64,000 bases of DNA from Welwitschia mirabilis (taxonomy: Eukaryota > Gnetophyta > Gnetopsida > Welwitschiales), in contig JBOZIK010000001.1 of NCBI GenBank assembly GCA_051453625.1, forward strand, positions 113,090,152 through 113,154,151. The letters are read 5' to 3'. The translations under genes were made by a program, and so were the position numbers. Each line of letters opens with the position of its first letter. Position 1 is the stretch's first letter. Of the stretch, positions 45,495-56,661 are shown piece by piece. The notes under the pieces are model-generated. The model saw only the letters and a list, made by a program, of their open reading frames with translations. It was not told where the DNA came from and ran no database searches.

Positions 45495-46620
45495 ATGTAA
45501 AGTTCTCAACTCATTTCAACTGGTATAGTCTGTGATCCGTTGCAGTGTGCCTGTTTTTTAGCTGGACTTTGTCTTAAGTATGATTCTACGTGTCGTCACT
45601 GCTTGTACTGCGCGCTTGAGCTACATTTCTTTTCAGCTTTTGCTTTAGCTGCGTGCTCGGAAATAGAAACAACGGGAATGAAATTATGAGCTGCTTGCTT
45701 TTACTTTTACACCACAAGAAGTTCTCTTATTTGTTCTTCTTGCTGCGTTTTGTTTGAAATAGAAACAACGGGCACCAAATTACGAACTGATTGCGTTTTC
45801 CTTTCACTCGATATTGTTCTTCTTTCTTCTCCCGTGTTTGTGTTGTTTTCAATGTTGTTACTTCTTCTTTACGTACTTCGAACAGAAATGGAACTATGAA
45901 CAATTTCCTTTTCCTTTCACTAGATTATTTTTCGTTCTTCTTTTTCTTTTGGCTGTAGGTCTGGTCTTCTTGTTGTGATGGTGTTGTTACTGCTCTTTCT
46001 TCTCTCGACCTCGGACATCTTCTAAATTGCCCTAATATTTGCAACAAAATATCGTTTTATGTCTTTTTTTGGTACTTTNNNNNNNNNNGGCCGCCAGAAG
46101 AGATGAGATTTATTAAATTTTGTCGCCTTTAGAACTCTAAATTCCCGCATATTTTGCCTTTTCAGCTGTTGCTGAGAGTAGGCGACTGTAAGGACCGCAG
46201 TGTCTGTTGTGCTGCCTGTTCTTTTCAAATTACAATACCTTTTGCTCCTCAAAAACATAGCTTATCGGGATCAAATTGCTTATTCTCGATTTATTTGGAT
46301 AAATTATTTTACACCTCAAGTCGACCGCAAATGCCGCTGCATATTTCTGTATGTCTTACAAGAAGGGAAAGAAATTTGAGCCGTTTCGCTGAATATCTTA
46401 ACTTTTTCGAACACAGAAAGCTGTTGAACGGGACAGACATACATCGTATGGAAACGAAAGTGATGTTCGGAGAGGAATGAGCTTATGTCGTTGCCCCGGC
46501 TAAGGATTGCTTCTGGGCCTTTGATTGTTCCTTGTCGTCGGGCAGTAAACTCTGCGGATCGCCGGTGAACGTCGTGCCTTGTTCTGGTTTCTTTGCCGCC
46601 AGGCCGTGTCATACGGGAAG
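45495..46620 (+). promoter_or_regulatory. Presumed ARF 5' leader with multiple upstream ORFs
   Basis: Between the TATA-like site and the ARF start codon there is a minimal start-stop ATGTAA (45495-45500) and short upstream ORFs at 45580-45648 (22 codons), 45678-45689 (3 codons), 45686-45757 (23 codons), 45852-45899 (15 codons), 45978-46025 (15 codons) and a long one at 46154-46480 (108 codons). The intervening sequence is pyrimidine-rich. A leader intron may remove some of these; no transcript evidence is available. Long leaders with several upstream ORFs are known for some ARF genes and reduce translation. Confidence 0.45.
46079..46088. other. Short assembly gap (10 N)
   Basis: Ten N inside the presumed ARF leader. 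Confidence 0.99.
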
Positions 46621-46672
46621 ATGAAGGCTGCTTCAGCTACTTTGGATACGTCTGTTCCTCAACTCGTGGAAG
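46621..46672 (+). CDS. ARF7/19: ARF exon 1
   Basis: Starts at ATG 46621 ([17 protein letters not shown] plus the first base of Gly) and ends at a GT donor (46673). The phase 1 end joins exon 2 to give [19 protein letters not shown], which parallels the [19 protein letters not shown] start of Arabidopsis ARF7. That match fixes both the start codon and the splice. Confidence 0.9.
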
Positions 46673-49600
46673 GTAGTTTCCTGATCGCCACGCCGTTTGT
46701 TTCGCTCTGGTTTGTTCCGTCCGTTGGGATTCTCTTACAGCTTTAAGCTTCCATTTGTCATTATCCTCACAAAACATGTGGTTTATTGAAACTCTTAAGA
46801 AATACATGTGCGTTTTAAGCATGCCAATCCTTAAATATTTTGTCTTCTTAAAAGAGCCTGTCAGTGTTTCTCATTTGACGAACGTAGTCAGACTGTCAGC
46901 CAATGTGTTCACTTGATTTCAAGGTATTTATGGCCTCTAATGTTTGTAGTATTAAAGGGTTTGCTACTAGTGTGTCGTCTCTTCTACATCCTATTGGGTC
47001 TTACTGAACAGCATGGTTGAAGATTAATGCTACTGAGGACTGCTACCTGTAAACAAAAGAATCTAGCTGATAATTCAGACATCGCTGCGCTTTAATGAAA
47101 TTTCTTCAAGATACAATTTATGTTTTTCCGAATTTGGTCGTGTTCTATTCTTTTTCCTGACTTCCATTCTTGCAGGGGAGCGAAAGACCATAAATTCTGA
47201 GCTGTGGCATGCGTGTGCTGGACCCCTTGTCTCCCTTCCTCTTATTGGTAGTCTTGTTTATTACTTTCCTCAAGGGCATATTGAACAGGTACAGTTCCCC
47301 CCGCGTACTATGGCTTTCTTTTATCTTTTAATATTCAAAAAAGCTTTTTATTGTGGAGCGTGTTCTGATTTAATGCAACATAAAGAGTCATGGTAGCAGG
47401 AACTTGCTATTGATCTGGATGCGGTAAAACAGAAAAGTTTGAACTTTTTGCAGCAGGATGCAATCGAACTATAACTGATTATTTCAATTCTATAATTTCC
47501 TCGCAGGAAACATTCCAAAATTATATGCTTCTGCCCTTCACTTGATACATCTGTCTAAGATATTGTTTGTTTTTTTAGGTTGTAATACTTGGCCACCTTG
47601 TACTTATTGCTTTTAAATATGTGTTTAGTTGTACAAGCGACTAGGAGCTTTGACTTAATTAAACTAACTTTTTAAGGTTGCGCTAACTTTTTGCCTTATT
47701 AGTGGGTAACTAGTAGCTAACCTTTCTCTTTTTTTTTTTCCTAACCCTTAATAATCATGTTTCCTTTGGCTAATTTTTACTGACTTTTCTAACAAAAAAG
47801 CCTCATGAAAAAAAAAATGAATTTAACCTTTTCTTGTATTTATTATGAAACACAAATCTAATCAATATTGTATTTTACTTTATATCACAAAATTAACATA
47901 CAAATGTTATATATTTATGGTATGTTATCAACTTATCATGTTAACTAATCAATTGATTTATATTTAATTATTAGAAATTATTTATATAGTATGGTTTTCA
48001 ACATGATTGCTAACCTTTTTTAATAAAAAATCATGGTATCTTTCAAAGAAAACAAATATTAATTCTCTTAGTTGGCATGAACTTCTCATTTAAGAAATAA
48101 ATTTATACCTAATTCTTACATCTAAATCAAGTTTATATGGTTGTTTATAAAAGGGAAGAGACAACTTAATTGGAATTGCATTCTGGCAAGACAAATCCTA
48201 GAACTTAGATGCAATTTACAATTCGATTTTGGCCTTGTTCAAAAAATAACTTTTTATGATATTCTTATAGTGTTGTTAACATGAATTAATTTTTATAAAC
48301 TATTATTGTACTCTGAATATCAACTTTAGTTATAGTTCTTTGGAGATAGCACTCTTTTATGTGTCTTATGTTTCTATTATTGTTCTTTTACAAGTTTAGA
48401 ATGTTGAAAAAATGATGACCAAAAACATTTCACATCAATGTTAAATCTAGTTATAGTTTTTTTTGGAGATAATATTTTTTTGTCTTATATTTCTATTATT
48501 ATTATTTCTTAATTTTGTAATGGTGGGAAAATGACCACCAACAACCATTTGATATCTTTTAATCATACTATTCTAGTGTTAAATACATTTTATGTTGTTG
48601 TATTGTTCTTTCACAATTTTGTAATATTGAAAAAGGTATCACGCAAAAAGCAATTGACATCTTTTAATCAAATATCAAATCTGGTTGTAGTTTTTTTGAG
48701 ATAGTACTCTTTTATGTGTTTTATATTTTAATTCTTATTATTTTCTAATTTTATTTTGAAAAAATTTCAAAAAAATATTTGATATCTTTTAATCATATTA
48801 TTCTAAGGTTAAATACATTCTAATAAGGTTATAGTTTTAAAGATATGTCATACTAGACAAACGTTATTTTTAACTTTATTTCGTTGCTGACTATATCTTT
48901 TCCCAAATTCATTCAACCGAAGCTGGCTGCTAAACAAGAAGGGAAACAGTTACAATACTACATTGAAAAAATTCATTTAACAGAAGCTGGCTGTTAAACA
49001 ACAAGTGAAACAGTCGCAATACTGCATTGAAACAATTCATTAGCCTTTAGGAATCTAAGTGGTAAGATGCTTGATATTGAATTTGTTTTGAAAATATTCA
49101 CAATAAGAACGAAATACAGTGCAACGAAGCGCTTGTAACGAAGCAGTTTTGCTGGTCACATTTTGTCAAATCAAGGCTGCTCAATCATGAAAAAATTGAC
49201 TCGGCATTCCTTATATTTGTACATAAACGTCAGCCTATCAGGCTTTAGTTCCTTAACATGTCTATGTATTGTTCACATTCCGATTTTGATGTTGTCCTTC
49301 CATATATCAAGAAGTTATAAATTTACCTATTTGTTTACTTATTTGCATATTTGTGCTCACAAATTGAAATTGTTGTGAAAACTTTATCTGTAGGTTGCTG
49401 CTTCAACTCAGAAAGTGGCTGAGACACACATTCCAAATTACCCCAATCTTCCCTCCCAGTTACTGTGCCAACTTCACAATGTCACACTGCATGTAAGCAA
49501 CGATTTCTTCCCCTTTTAAGTTTACTGATACTGACAATTATTGTTTCTTTTGATGCTTTCCGTATCTTGGTGTAATATTTTCATGTTGACCCTTTTAGGC

Positions 49601-52600
49601 AGACATGGAGACTGATGAAGTATATGCCCAGATGACCCTGCAACCTGTAAATGTTGTAAGTGACATCAACCTTAAAGTATAGCTGTTAATTAATTATCAT
49701 CAATAGTTGAAGAGATGGCTTGGACGTTTAAAACATTTGTCATAACATTTAAAGGGAAAATTGTATTATTGATTATCCATATTGTTATCTATTCAAATCC
49801 ATTTTGATTGTCCTCTTTTCTCTTCTTGTCCAGAGAGGATAGGTTTAAATGTTGTTGCACATCCTTTATCTGAAATTATAGCACATGATTAGTGGTATGC
49901 TATGTTTTCTTAACAAGTAGCAAATGAAAGACATTGTATTCATTTTCGTAGTTTCCTCTTTTTCTTTTTCCTATAATGTGGTGTCTTAAAAAGGATACTC
50001 ATTTGTTCCTTTAGGAATTTCGCAGCCCGGTAATTCATGCTAATATGGATGTTGTCAAAGGACTTCTGTTGATTTGAAATACTGAAATACAAATTTCATG
50101 TTCTTCCCAATTCATAGAGCCTTTCCATATTGAGTCCAACATATTTCTTTGGGCAGTATAACAAAGAAGCCTTATTAGCAACTGATCTCGGACTCAAGCA
50201 AAACAAGCCACTGACAGAGTTCTTTTGCAAGACCTTGACTGCAAGTGACACAAGTACTCATGGCGGTTTTTCCGTGCCGCGTAGAGCTGCAGAGAAAGTT
50301 TTTCCTCCACTTGTATGTTGCATTAACATGTAGCACGAATATGATATTGATTAATTAGTCATAGTCTGACAATAATATCGGCTATCAGGATTATTCTGCA
50401 CAACCGCCAGCTCAGGAGCTTGTGGCCAGAGATTTGCATGACAAGGTTTGGACTTTCCGGCACATCTACCGTGGTAAGTGGCCTTATATACATGTTTTCT
50501 CACTACAGTTACATTCAGTGATATGCATTTTAGACCGTTAACATTTCTGTTAACAGTTTCGAAATATAATTCGTCAAAAAAGAATAAGACTTTTCCTTTT
50601 TTGTTAACTGGCTTTTTTTTGCCACTAGGCCAGCCGAAGCGGCACCTTTTGACAACAGGATGGAGTGTCTTTGTTAGTTCGAAAAGACTTGTTGCTGGGG
50701 ATTCTGTTCTTTTTATAAGGTATCTGTATCGTGTCATATTAATCATTTTGGCATGTGCGAGATATAGATGCATTTGAGTTTTGGGAAGTTTGGCACAGTT
50801 ATTTCTTTGTGATCCTGTTGTATTTAAAATGAACACTATATAGCTACGTCTAAATTTAGATCTGGTTTTCTTTACACTTTTGTTTCTTCCATTTTCCTTT
50901 TCTTAGTATATAACGTTAATCTTTTTCTTATTAACAGAGACGAAAAGTCCCAGCTGCTTCTTGGTATCAGACGTGCAAATCGACAGCAGACATCTATTCC
51001 ATTATCTGTTTTGTCTAGTGACAGTATGCATATTGGTGTTCTCGCAGCGGCAGCACATGCAGCGGCAAACCAGAGCCCTTTCACTGTTTTTTATAATCCC
51101 AGGTTTGCAAACTGCCCACTCTCTTGAGTTTTGAATTCATTATGAGCCCAGAGATTATCATGCCTTGTCCCCATGTATACTCAACGTTGGCATGCTCATT
51201 TTCTCTGGTGAACACCCAGGACAAGTCCTTCAGAGTTTGTTGTCTCCATGTCCAAGTACAATAAAGCACTTTATGGTACTCAGGTTTTCATTGGCATGCG
51301 GTTCAGAATGATGTTTGAAACAGAGGAGTCCAGTGTCCGCAGGTATATTTTGTTCACTCCATATTAATCGTAGATCATTTAAATTTTGGTAGTTGCTGAG
51401 CTAATCCTCAAGGATGAATTCATTCGTGCAGATGACTTTTAGGTTCCCCTGTTCCCTTTTTCTCACATAATTTCTTCTGTGCAATATGATTTTGATGTTT
51501 TATGTAGTATATTATCTTACTTTGGGCTATTCTATATTCTGAAGAAAGGTGCAATCTGTATACCAACGAGTGCTACTGGACTTTAACACATGTTAGAACC
51601 TGGATTTTCCAATTTCACTTGTGACCCGAACTTATTTGTGACTTTTGGAAAGTTACTAAGAGCAATGACTTGTTTTAACGTCCAAGGGGTGAGTCTTCCA
51701 AAGCTTTGTAGCCTCGATGCCAACTGGACATCTTTCAAAAGAGATCTGCGTCGGATGCGTTCTTATTGTGAATGACCTGCAGGATGCTTCAATAACTTAC
51801 AAAAATGACACTAGTGTTTTGAAAAGAACATTAGAGATAGTATGACAGTAAGATATTAACAATTCAAAACGAAAAAGTGAATTAAATCAGGTTTTTAAAG
51901 CGCAGGCTCTTGTGTCATGTGCGTCTTGTTTTTGTCTGGCCAGACATTTTGGTATGTCTTGGGGTCAGTTGACTCTGAATCTCATGGCATGTATGGGTAA
52001 GTAGAGCTTTGTATCATTCCAGAATGTGATTTTATATAGATGGATCTGTGGTGAGGATGTATTGCAGACTTTTTTGAATTTTATGGGTCTTTTGTTATAA
52101 TTTCACACATCAAAACCATACTGCTTCATCAAGTAAAGTTCCTCTTGTGCTCAATATGATAACAAAATTCACAAGTCATGCAAAGAAAACTTGCAAAGAT
52201 CATTTCTGTAATCTCTGTTGAGGTTTTGAACGAGAGACTGCTTATGTGTCTTTCTTTTGTATTGGTCTATTATCTCAAAATTTTTGTGTGCATTCTTTTG
52301 CCAATAACTTTTTAGTCACACGTAAATTTTTTTAATCAAATTTGGCAAAAACACTTGGAAAAAGTGACATCTAGGAACTGGAGCGTGTGGTAACCTTTGT
52401 TAAGCTTTTCCTATAAGTTCTGCTAAACATGATTAATGGCAATGTAGATGAGGCTTGTAGTTGTTTGTAATCATAGACTCCGGAGGCAGTATCTTTTATC
52501 AAGTGCTTCAAGATTTTTCCTTTGAATCTGTTTAAATCTATTGTTTTTGGATCTTCTAAGTACGAAAGAATTGCAGAGTTTTCTGATTAAATTCTATAGA

Positions 52601-55600
52601 ATTTTGGAGTGATTTTATTTGATTAGCAATATTCAAATCCATCAGGTAATATTTAAATTGAAAGTTCCTTGATGCCGTTTCAAAATTTGTATAAAGTCAG
52701 CTACAATGGTTGGCTTTGTGTATATTTCAGAAGCTTGGCTTTGTGTATATTTTAGAAACCTAGAATGTCTTGAAATCTTACAAGTCCTTTACAACCTAGA
52801 AAATATCATGCCCTTTTAATTGTTGATATTTGCATGCCTTAGTGATTGCTCGATTTAGGGAGCACACTCTTGACTTGGCACATAAAAAGGTCGTACTTCA
52901 ACTTGGTTACTTTGGGGTCGCTTCAACTTTCATCTTTACAAAAGTCCAATAGTGCAGTGATGCTGATACCCATGAAACGAAATTGATTCATCTGACTGTT
53001 GTAGATGATAGAGTCCTTTTAGTTAGTGGAAAACAGATACAACTCTCTGTGAATTCTATGAGTGAAGATTCTGCAATTAAACAAAGAGGTTTGATAGTTG
53101 GGAAGCTTAAGAATCAAGTAAATAAAGTTTTTATTGAAAACCACCATTCTAGAATTATTTAAAGAATAGTGAATTTTGTGGACATGGGCAGGATTGCTTA
53201 TGCTGTAATAAGAATTATATGTAGAACTATTGTCTGACTAGTTACTTCTCTTAAGCTGTTATAAATAAACAAACTATCATAGAAACAAAGAGAATGTTGT
53301 GCGTCATGATGCATATAATGCAATTTTACCATTTTTGATTTCCAAGTGTTCAACCTTGAGAAATAATGTGTCAATCTTTTTCGTACTATGTTTTGTTTTA
53401 GTTTTTTGCAAGTCATCGAATAATGCAAATCATTCATGAATTTACCTGAAGCATGGATTGGAAGGTGCTGAAACATGATGACGAATCAAATTTCAAATGG
53501 TTAGAATGCTGAATCAAATTTGAAAGAGTTACACATAGCTTAATCTAAACGATATGATCACTGAGGCAATATTTTAGTACGCGCTCTGTTATATGAGATG
53601 ACCAATGACACCATTTTCTGTAGAATACGCTAGAGTTTATTTGAAAATCCGTGCTTGTTTGGAAGGATTTAACATGTTGGGCTATATGCTTTTTTAGATA
53701 TGTGGAATGCCAACATTTAGTTATGTGATATGTCTACAAACCATAGGGTTTGGCTCTTTTGTCTAAATGCTCTGTCTTTTTGCCATTTGAACGTCTAGGA
53801 AGTGTCCACGGTTGTATGTCCCAGATTTCTTTCAATGATGTATACCGTCCCACTATGATTTGCTGAACTTTGGAAATGTATTTGTGTAGGTATATGGGGA
53901 CCATAAGTGGAATTAGTGATTTAGATCCTGTTCGATGGCCTAACTCACAATGGCGAAATCTTCAGGTATCCGTCCTCGTGGGAACATAGTAAAAGAACAA
54001 GCAATAAAGTTGGTAACCGTGTTTTTCTATGTCTTACAGCTTGGATTATCTTTATATTTTGAGCAGGTTGGATGGGATGAAACAGGTGCTGGTGAAAAAC
54101 CTAGTAGAGTCTCTATTTGGGAAATAGAAACTGTTGCAACACCTTTCTTTATATGTCCTCCGTTTTTCAGGCTCAAGCGTCCATTGCTGCCTGGCATCTT
54201 AGGTATCCATTACTCACGCTTTAGGAGAATTGTATAACATGTGTTATTGTAACATTTTGCATTTTTTAATTTACATTGTGTGATTATAGTTGGTTATTTC
54301 CTTCTTTCTTTGATGTGAAATTGTAAAATGAGGAACGCAGTTTACAGTTTTTCTCCTTTTCGAAAAACCATTTCGCGATAAGCATAAACTAAACTAGGTT
54401 TGTGCTCTAGGCCTTGAATGGAAAGCTCAGTGACGCAAGAAATGTTTGCTTCACTGGATTTTGGATGCATTGCTGGTTATTAATTGTATTGTATGAATTA
54501 TAGATACGGATGTTTTTGTCAGGTGAAGATGGTGAAATTGAAGCCTCAAATCGAAGATGTTTTCCCTGGCTAAGGGAGGACAATGACGTCTTAGATTTCC
54601 AAAATCCTCTTCGTGGTGCAACCTTAGATTCTTTGATGGGGCTTCAGCAAAGAAATACTTCCATCAACTCAACTTCTGCATTAGACATTTATCAGTCTAT
54701 GGCTGGGGCTAATGATGTATCCAAAGAGCTGCCTGTGCCTCCCCAGACGTCTCAAGCTCATGAGATGCAAAATAACTTATCAGTTCTACAGGATAACTTG
54801 CAATCTCAGCTACTATGGCAACAGCTACAACAACAATTGCAGAACCCTCAACAACAGTTGGCACCTAAACAAGTTGCCATGCAACAGTTGCAGCAAAGTT
54901 TGCTGCCAGGGCAGATGCAACAGCCTGTCCAACAGAATCAACTCCTACAAAAAATACAGCAGCAAGTACAGCAGAGTGAAGCACTACAAAAATTGCAACA
55001 GAATGCCATGCAGCCAAACTTGCAGCAGCAAATACAACCTAACACATCAGCAGCACAGTTGGAGCAACAATTGCCGCAGCAAGCTCAGTATAATATATCT
55101 CAAATGCAGCATCAACAGTTACTCTTGCAATCGTTGCTGAATCAACAGGCCTCATCTCTACAGTTGGATCAAGCACACCAAACTATACCAAACCTGAAGC
55201 TAACTCAGAATGAGCAGTTGCAGGATTTGCAAAAGTTGCATAATAAAGAATCGTTACTAAGGCTGTTTCAGCATTCATTTTCAGGACCAGCACAACAGAG
55301 GATAACGCAAATACGATCTCAACAACAGATGCAGCAGACAAAGCAGGTTGATCTTCAAGCTTCACAAATGCAGTCAGATCAGTCAGCCCAGAACCAGCAG
55401 ATTGAACATCAACAGTTACCATCCAATCAGCGATTACAAAGTCAGCAAGTAGGACATAGTTCTGCTGCACAACAATTGAACCAGAAGAGCTCTTCTGAGA
55501 GGCCGATAATTAACTATCAGCAATCACAGCTGCAGTCCACTACTCAAATTTGCCTAGCAGAAAGTCAGCGTTTGCAAACATCATCTAGATCACATTCTGC

Positions 55601-56661
55601 ATGTGACTTGTTGGCTTCAACAAAATCTCAACCTGAGTTATCAGAAACTGACGTATCGTTTTGTTCAACTGATGGTTCCCACTTGCAGAGTATCTTAAAT
55701 AAACCGCAGGTAGGTAATGTGTCAGTAGAGGACAAGTCTCAATATCCGAGGCTGTCAAAGACGGCAACATTAAATCCTAATGGGTCAAATCATTTACCTG
55801 ATCAAGTCCCACATCAATCAGCAAGTTCTTTGTATTCTTTTGATAAGGAGACCAATCAAAGCGAAATGAAAGCAATTCCGAATTTGCTTTCTAATGAAAT
55901 TGAAAAACAAATAATTGCTGAAGCAAGCCCATCTCATGTGTCACGTACAACTAACCAACAAGCTCTGCCTTCGGTGACAAGTGTATCAGGCGCATTCTGG
56001 TATGGAAGTACTTCACATGAAAATGGTTTCCAGATTGACCCACAAAGCAATGGACTGTTTGGTCTCAACAATGAAAGTAACTTGGCTGATGCCTCAGCGT
56101 CAAGTGCGCTGGCGTCAAGAGAATTTAACACAGTAAAGGATGCTCCTTGCCAACTTTCAGCTGAAAGCATAGTGTCTACTTTAAGCACGACCAAGGATGT
56201 GCAAACACAGCTTTCTTCTGCAAGTATTCTCAGTTCTCATTCTCTGGGCATTCAAGATTTTCCTGACAATTCAGATGTTGTTAGCACAGTGGAGGACAAC
56301 AACTTCTTGCAGAGAGCGTCATATCAACAACCAGCTCCACCACTGCGGACCTATACAAAAGTCTGACGATGATGTTTGCTTACTTAATTTTGTGTTTTGT
56401 ATACTTTAAGTAGGAAGTGGTTTTTGAGCTTGTGAATTTATTCTTAAATTACTCTTACCTTTTACTGCAGGTACACAAGCTAGGGTCTGTAGGAAGATCA
56501 ATTGATGTGACTCGATACAAAAATTATGATCAACTTCGTCATGAACTTGCACGAATGTTTGGTTTAGAAGGACAGTTGGAAGATCCCAGGAAATCAGGTT
56601 GGCAACTTGTATTTGTAGACCATGAGGGTGATGTGCTTCTCGTTGGAGATGATCCTTGGGA
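46621..56661 (+). CDS. ARF7/19: Auxin response factor, ARF7/ARF19-like (class A activator), 13 exons visible, last exon missing
   Basis: Nuclear transcription factor that binds auxin response elements and activates auxin-responsive genes when Aux/IAA repressors are removed. Thirteen exons join in frame into about 1060 residues. Order of parts: dimerisation region with [10 protein letters not shown] (residues about 24-33) and YFPQGH; B3 DNA-binding domain (129-230) with the base-contacting H142, G143, R187, P190 and R192 of the family; Auxin_resp domain (about 256-338); Q-rich middle region (385-997), the mark of activating ARFs; PB1 domain (from 998) with K1000 and acidic residues D1047, E1049, D1051, D1057 and D1058. 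The exon 1 start MKA, the [14 protein letters not shown] segment, [18 protein letters not shown] and GDDPWE fit ARF7/19, and less well ARF5; ARF6/8 have DDPWP. The final exon (rest of PB1 and stop) is not in visible sequence. Confidence 0.95.
47176..47288 (+). CDS. ARF7/19: ARF exon 2
   Basis: Follows TGCAG and ends at CAG|GTACAG. Encodes the dimerisation-domain core, [20 protein letters not shown] and [10 protein letters not shown]. Upstream intron 503 bp. Confidence 0.95.
48324..48840. repeat. Diverged tandem array in intron 2
   Basis: About four units of roughly 95-140 bp share TTATAGTT(T)nGGAGATA, CTTTTATGTGT-like, TTCTAATTTTGTAAT-like and GATATCTTTTAATCATA(T) blocks followed by GTTAAATACATT. 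Unit borders are loose and unit length varies. Confidence 0.7.
48911..49038. repeat. Two 64 bp tandem units in intron 2
   Basis: Both units carry GAAGCTGGCTGYTAAACAA and GTGAAACAG or GGGAAACAG, then AATACT-CATTGAAA; AGCTGG occurs at 48921 and 48985. Confidence 0.85.
49394..49492 (+). CDS. ARF7/19: ARF exon 3
   Basis: CTGTAG acceptor and CAT|GTAAGC donor. Encodes [20 protein letters not shown] and [13 protein letters not shown], the conserved linker of the dimerisation region; 33 codons, both ends phase 0. Confidence 0.95.
49599..49655 (+). CDS. ARF7/19: ARF exon 4
   Basis: TTTTAG acceptor and GTT|GTAAGT donor. Encodes [19 protein letters not shown]; 19 codons, phase 0. Confidence 0.95.
50157..50312 (+). 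CDS. ARF7/19: ARF exon 5 (start of B3 domain)
   Basis: GGGCAG acceptor and CTT|GTATGT donor. Encodes [17 protein letters not shown] and the first B3 segment [20 protein letters not shown], which includes the DNA-contacting loop with H142 and G143. Confidence 0.96.
50389..50473 (+). CDS. ARF7/19: ARF exon 6 (B3 domain)
   Basis: ATCAG acceptor and CGTG|GTAAGT donor, phase 1 end. Encodes [20 protein letters not shown] and WTFRHIYRG. Confidence 0.96.
50629..50719 (+). CDS. ARF7/19: ARF exon 7 (B3 domain)
   Basis: CTAG acceptor and ATAAG|GTATCT donor, phase 2 end. Encodes the second DNA-contacting strand [20 protein letters not shown] and [10 protein letters not shown]. Confidence 0.96.
50938..51102 (+). 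CDS. ARF7/19: ARF exon 8 (end of B3, start of Auxin_resp)
   Basis: AACAG acceptor and CCCAG|GTTTGC donor. Encodes [19 protein letters not shown] and [20 protein letters not shown], leading into the Auxin_resp domain. Confidence 0.96.
51220..51342 (+). CDS. ARF7/19: ARF exon 9 (Auxin_resp domain)
   Basis: CCCAG acceptor and CGCAG|GTATAT donor. Encodes [19 protein letters not shown] and [17 protein letters not shown]. Confidence 0.95.
51343..53889 (+). other. ARF intron 9 (2547 bp)
   Basis: GT and TAG borders. Less AT-rich than intron 2. A small direct repeat of about 30 bp (GGCTTTGTGTATATTT..AGAA) occurs at 52710-52758. No embedded gene or element recognised. Confidence 0.9.
53890..53965 (+). 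CDS. ARF7/19: ARF exon 10 (end of Auxin_resp domain)
   Basis: TGTAG acceptor and CAG|GTATCC donor. Encodes [20 protein letters not shown] and WRNLQ, the most typical ARF7/19 signature in the domain. Confidence 0.95.
54067..54202 (+). CDS. ARF7/19: ARF exon 11
   Basis: GAGCAG acceptor and TTAG|GTATCC donor, phase 1 end. Encodes [20 protein letters not shown], then [19 protein letters not shown], the second dimerisation segment that closes the DNA-binding unit. Confidence 0.93.
54523..56360 (+). CDS. ARF7/19: ARF exon 12 (Q-rich middle region)
   Basis: GTCAG acceptor; ends ACAAAA|GTCTGA. The single large exon of 612 complete codons encodes the activating middle region. Residues about 470-710 are extremely glutamine-rich in CAG/CAA runs mixed with Leu, with LQQQ- and QQL-type repeats. 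The rest is rich in Ser, Asn and Gln. The end, [20 protein letters not shown] then DFPDNSD and PLRTYTK, is shared with ARF5/7/19. The donor lacks the usual AG|GTAAGT context. Confidence 0.93.
56361..56470 (+). other. ARF intron 12 (110 bp), retention gives an immediate stop
   Basis: Borders are AAAA|GTCTGA and TTACTGCAG|GTACAC. If not spliced, translation continues as Val then TGA (56364-56366), ending the protein before the PB1 domain. Confidence 0.85.
56471..56661 (+). CDS. ARF7/19: ARF exon 13 (most of PB1 domain)
   Basis: TGCAG acceptor and GGGA|GTAAGT donor. Encodes [34 protein letters not shown] and [17 protein letters not shown]. Both PB1 faces are present: the basic face with K1000 and R1006, and the acidic motif with D1047, E1049, D1051 and D1057/D1058, so head-to-tail binding to Aux/IAA and other ARFs is expected. 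The domain's last strand and helix must be in a further exon. Confidence 0.95.

Larger units (their letters stand above)
47289..49393 (+). other. ARF intron 2 (2105 bp)
   Basis: AT-rich, with GT and TAG borders. It holds a diverged tandem array (48324-48840) and a two-unit 64 bp repeat (48911-49038). Short open stretches inside it look like chance. Confidence 0.9.

Noticed and set aside
50351-50836. 161-codon minus-strand frame
   Set aside because: Shadow over ARF exons 6 and 7 and their introns; no independent support.
54712-55140. 142-codon Cys/Asn/Ser-rich frame overlapping ARF exon 12
   Set aside because: Shadow of the CAG/CAA glutamine repeats in a shifted frame.
46621-56661. Assignment of the ARF to the ARF6/8 group because of the Q-rich middle
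   Set aside because: The PB1 motif has GDDPWE rather than GDDPWP, and exon 1, the [12 protein letters not shown] segment and ISDLDPVRW match ARF7/19; no miR167-type site was looked for as decisive evidence.
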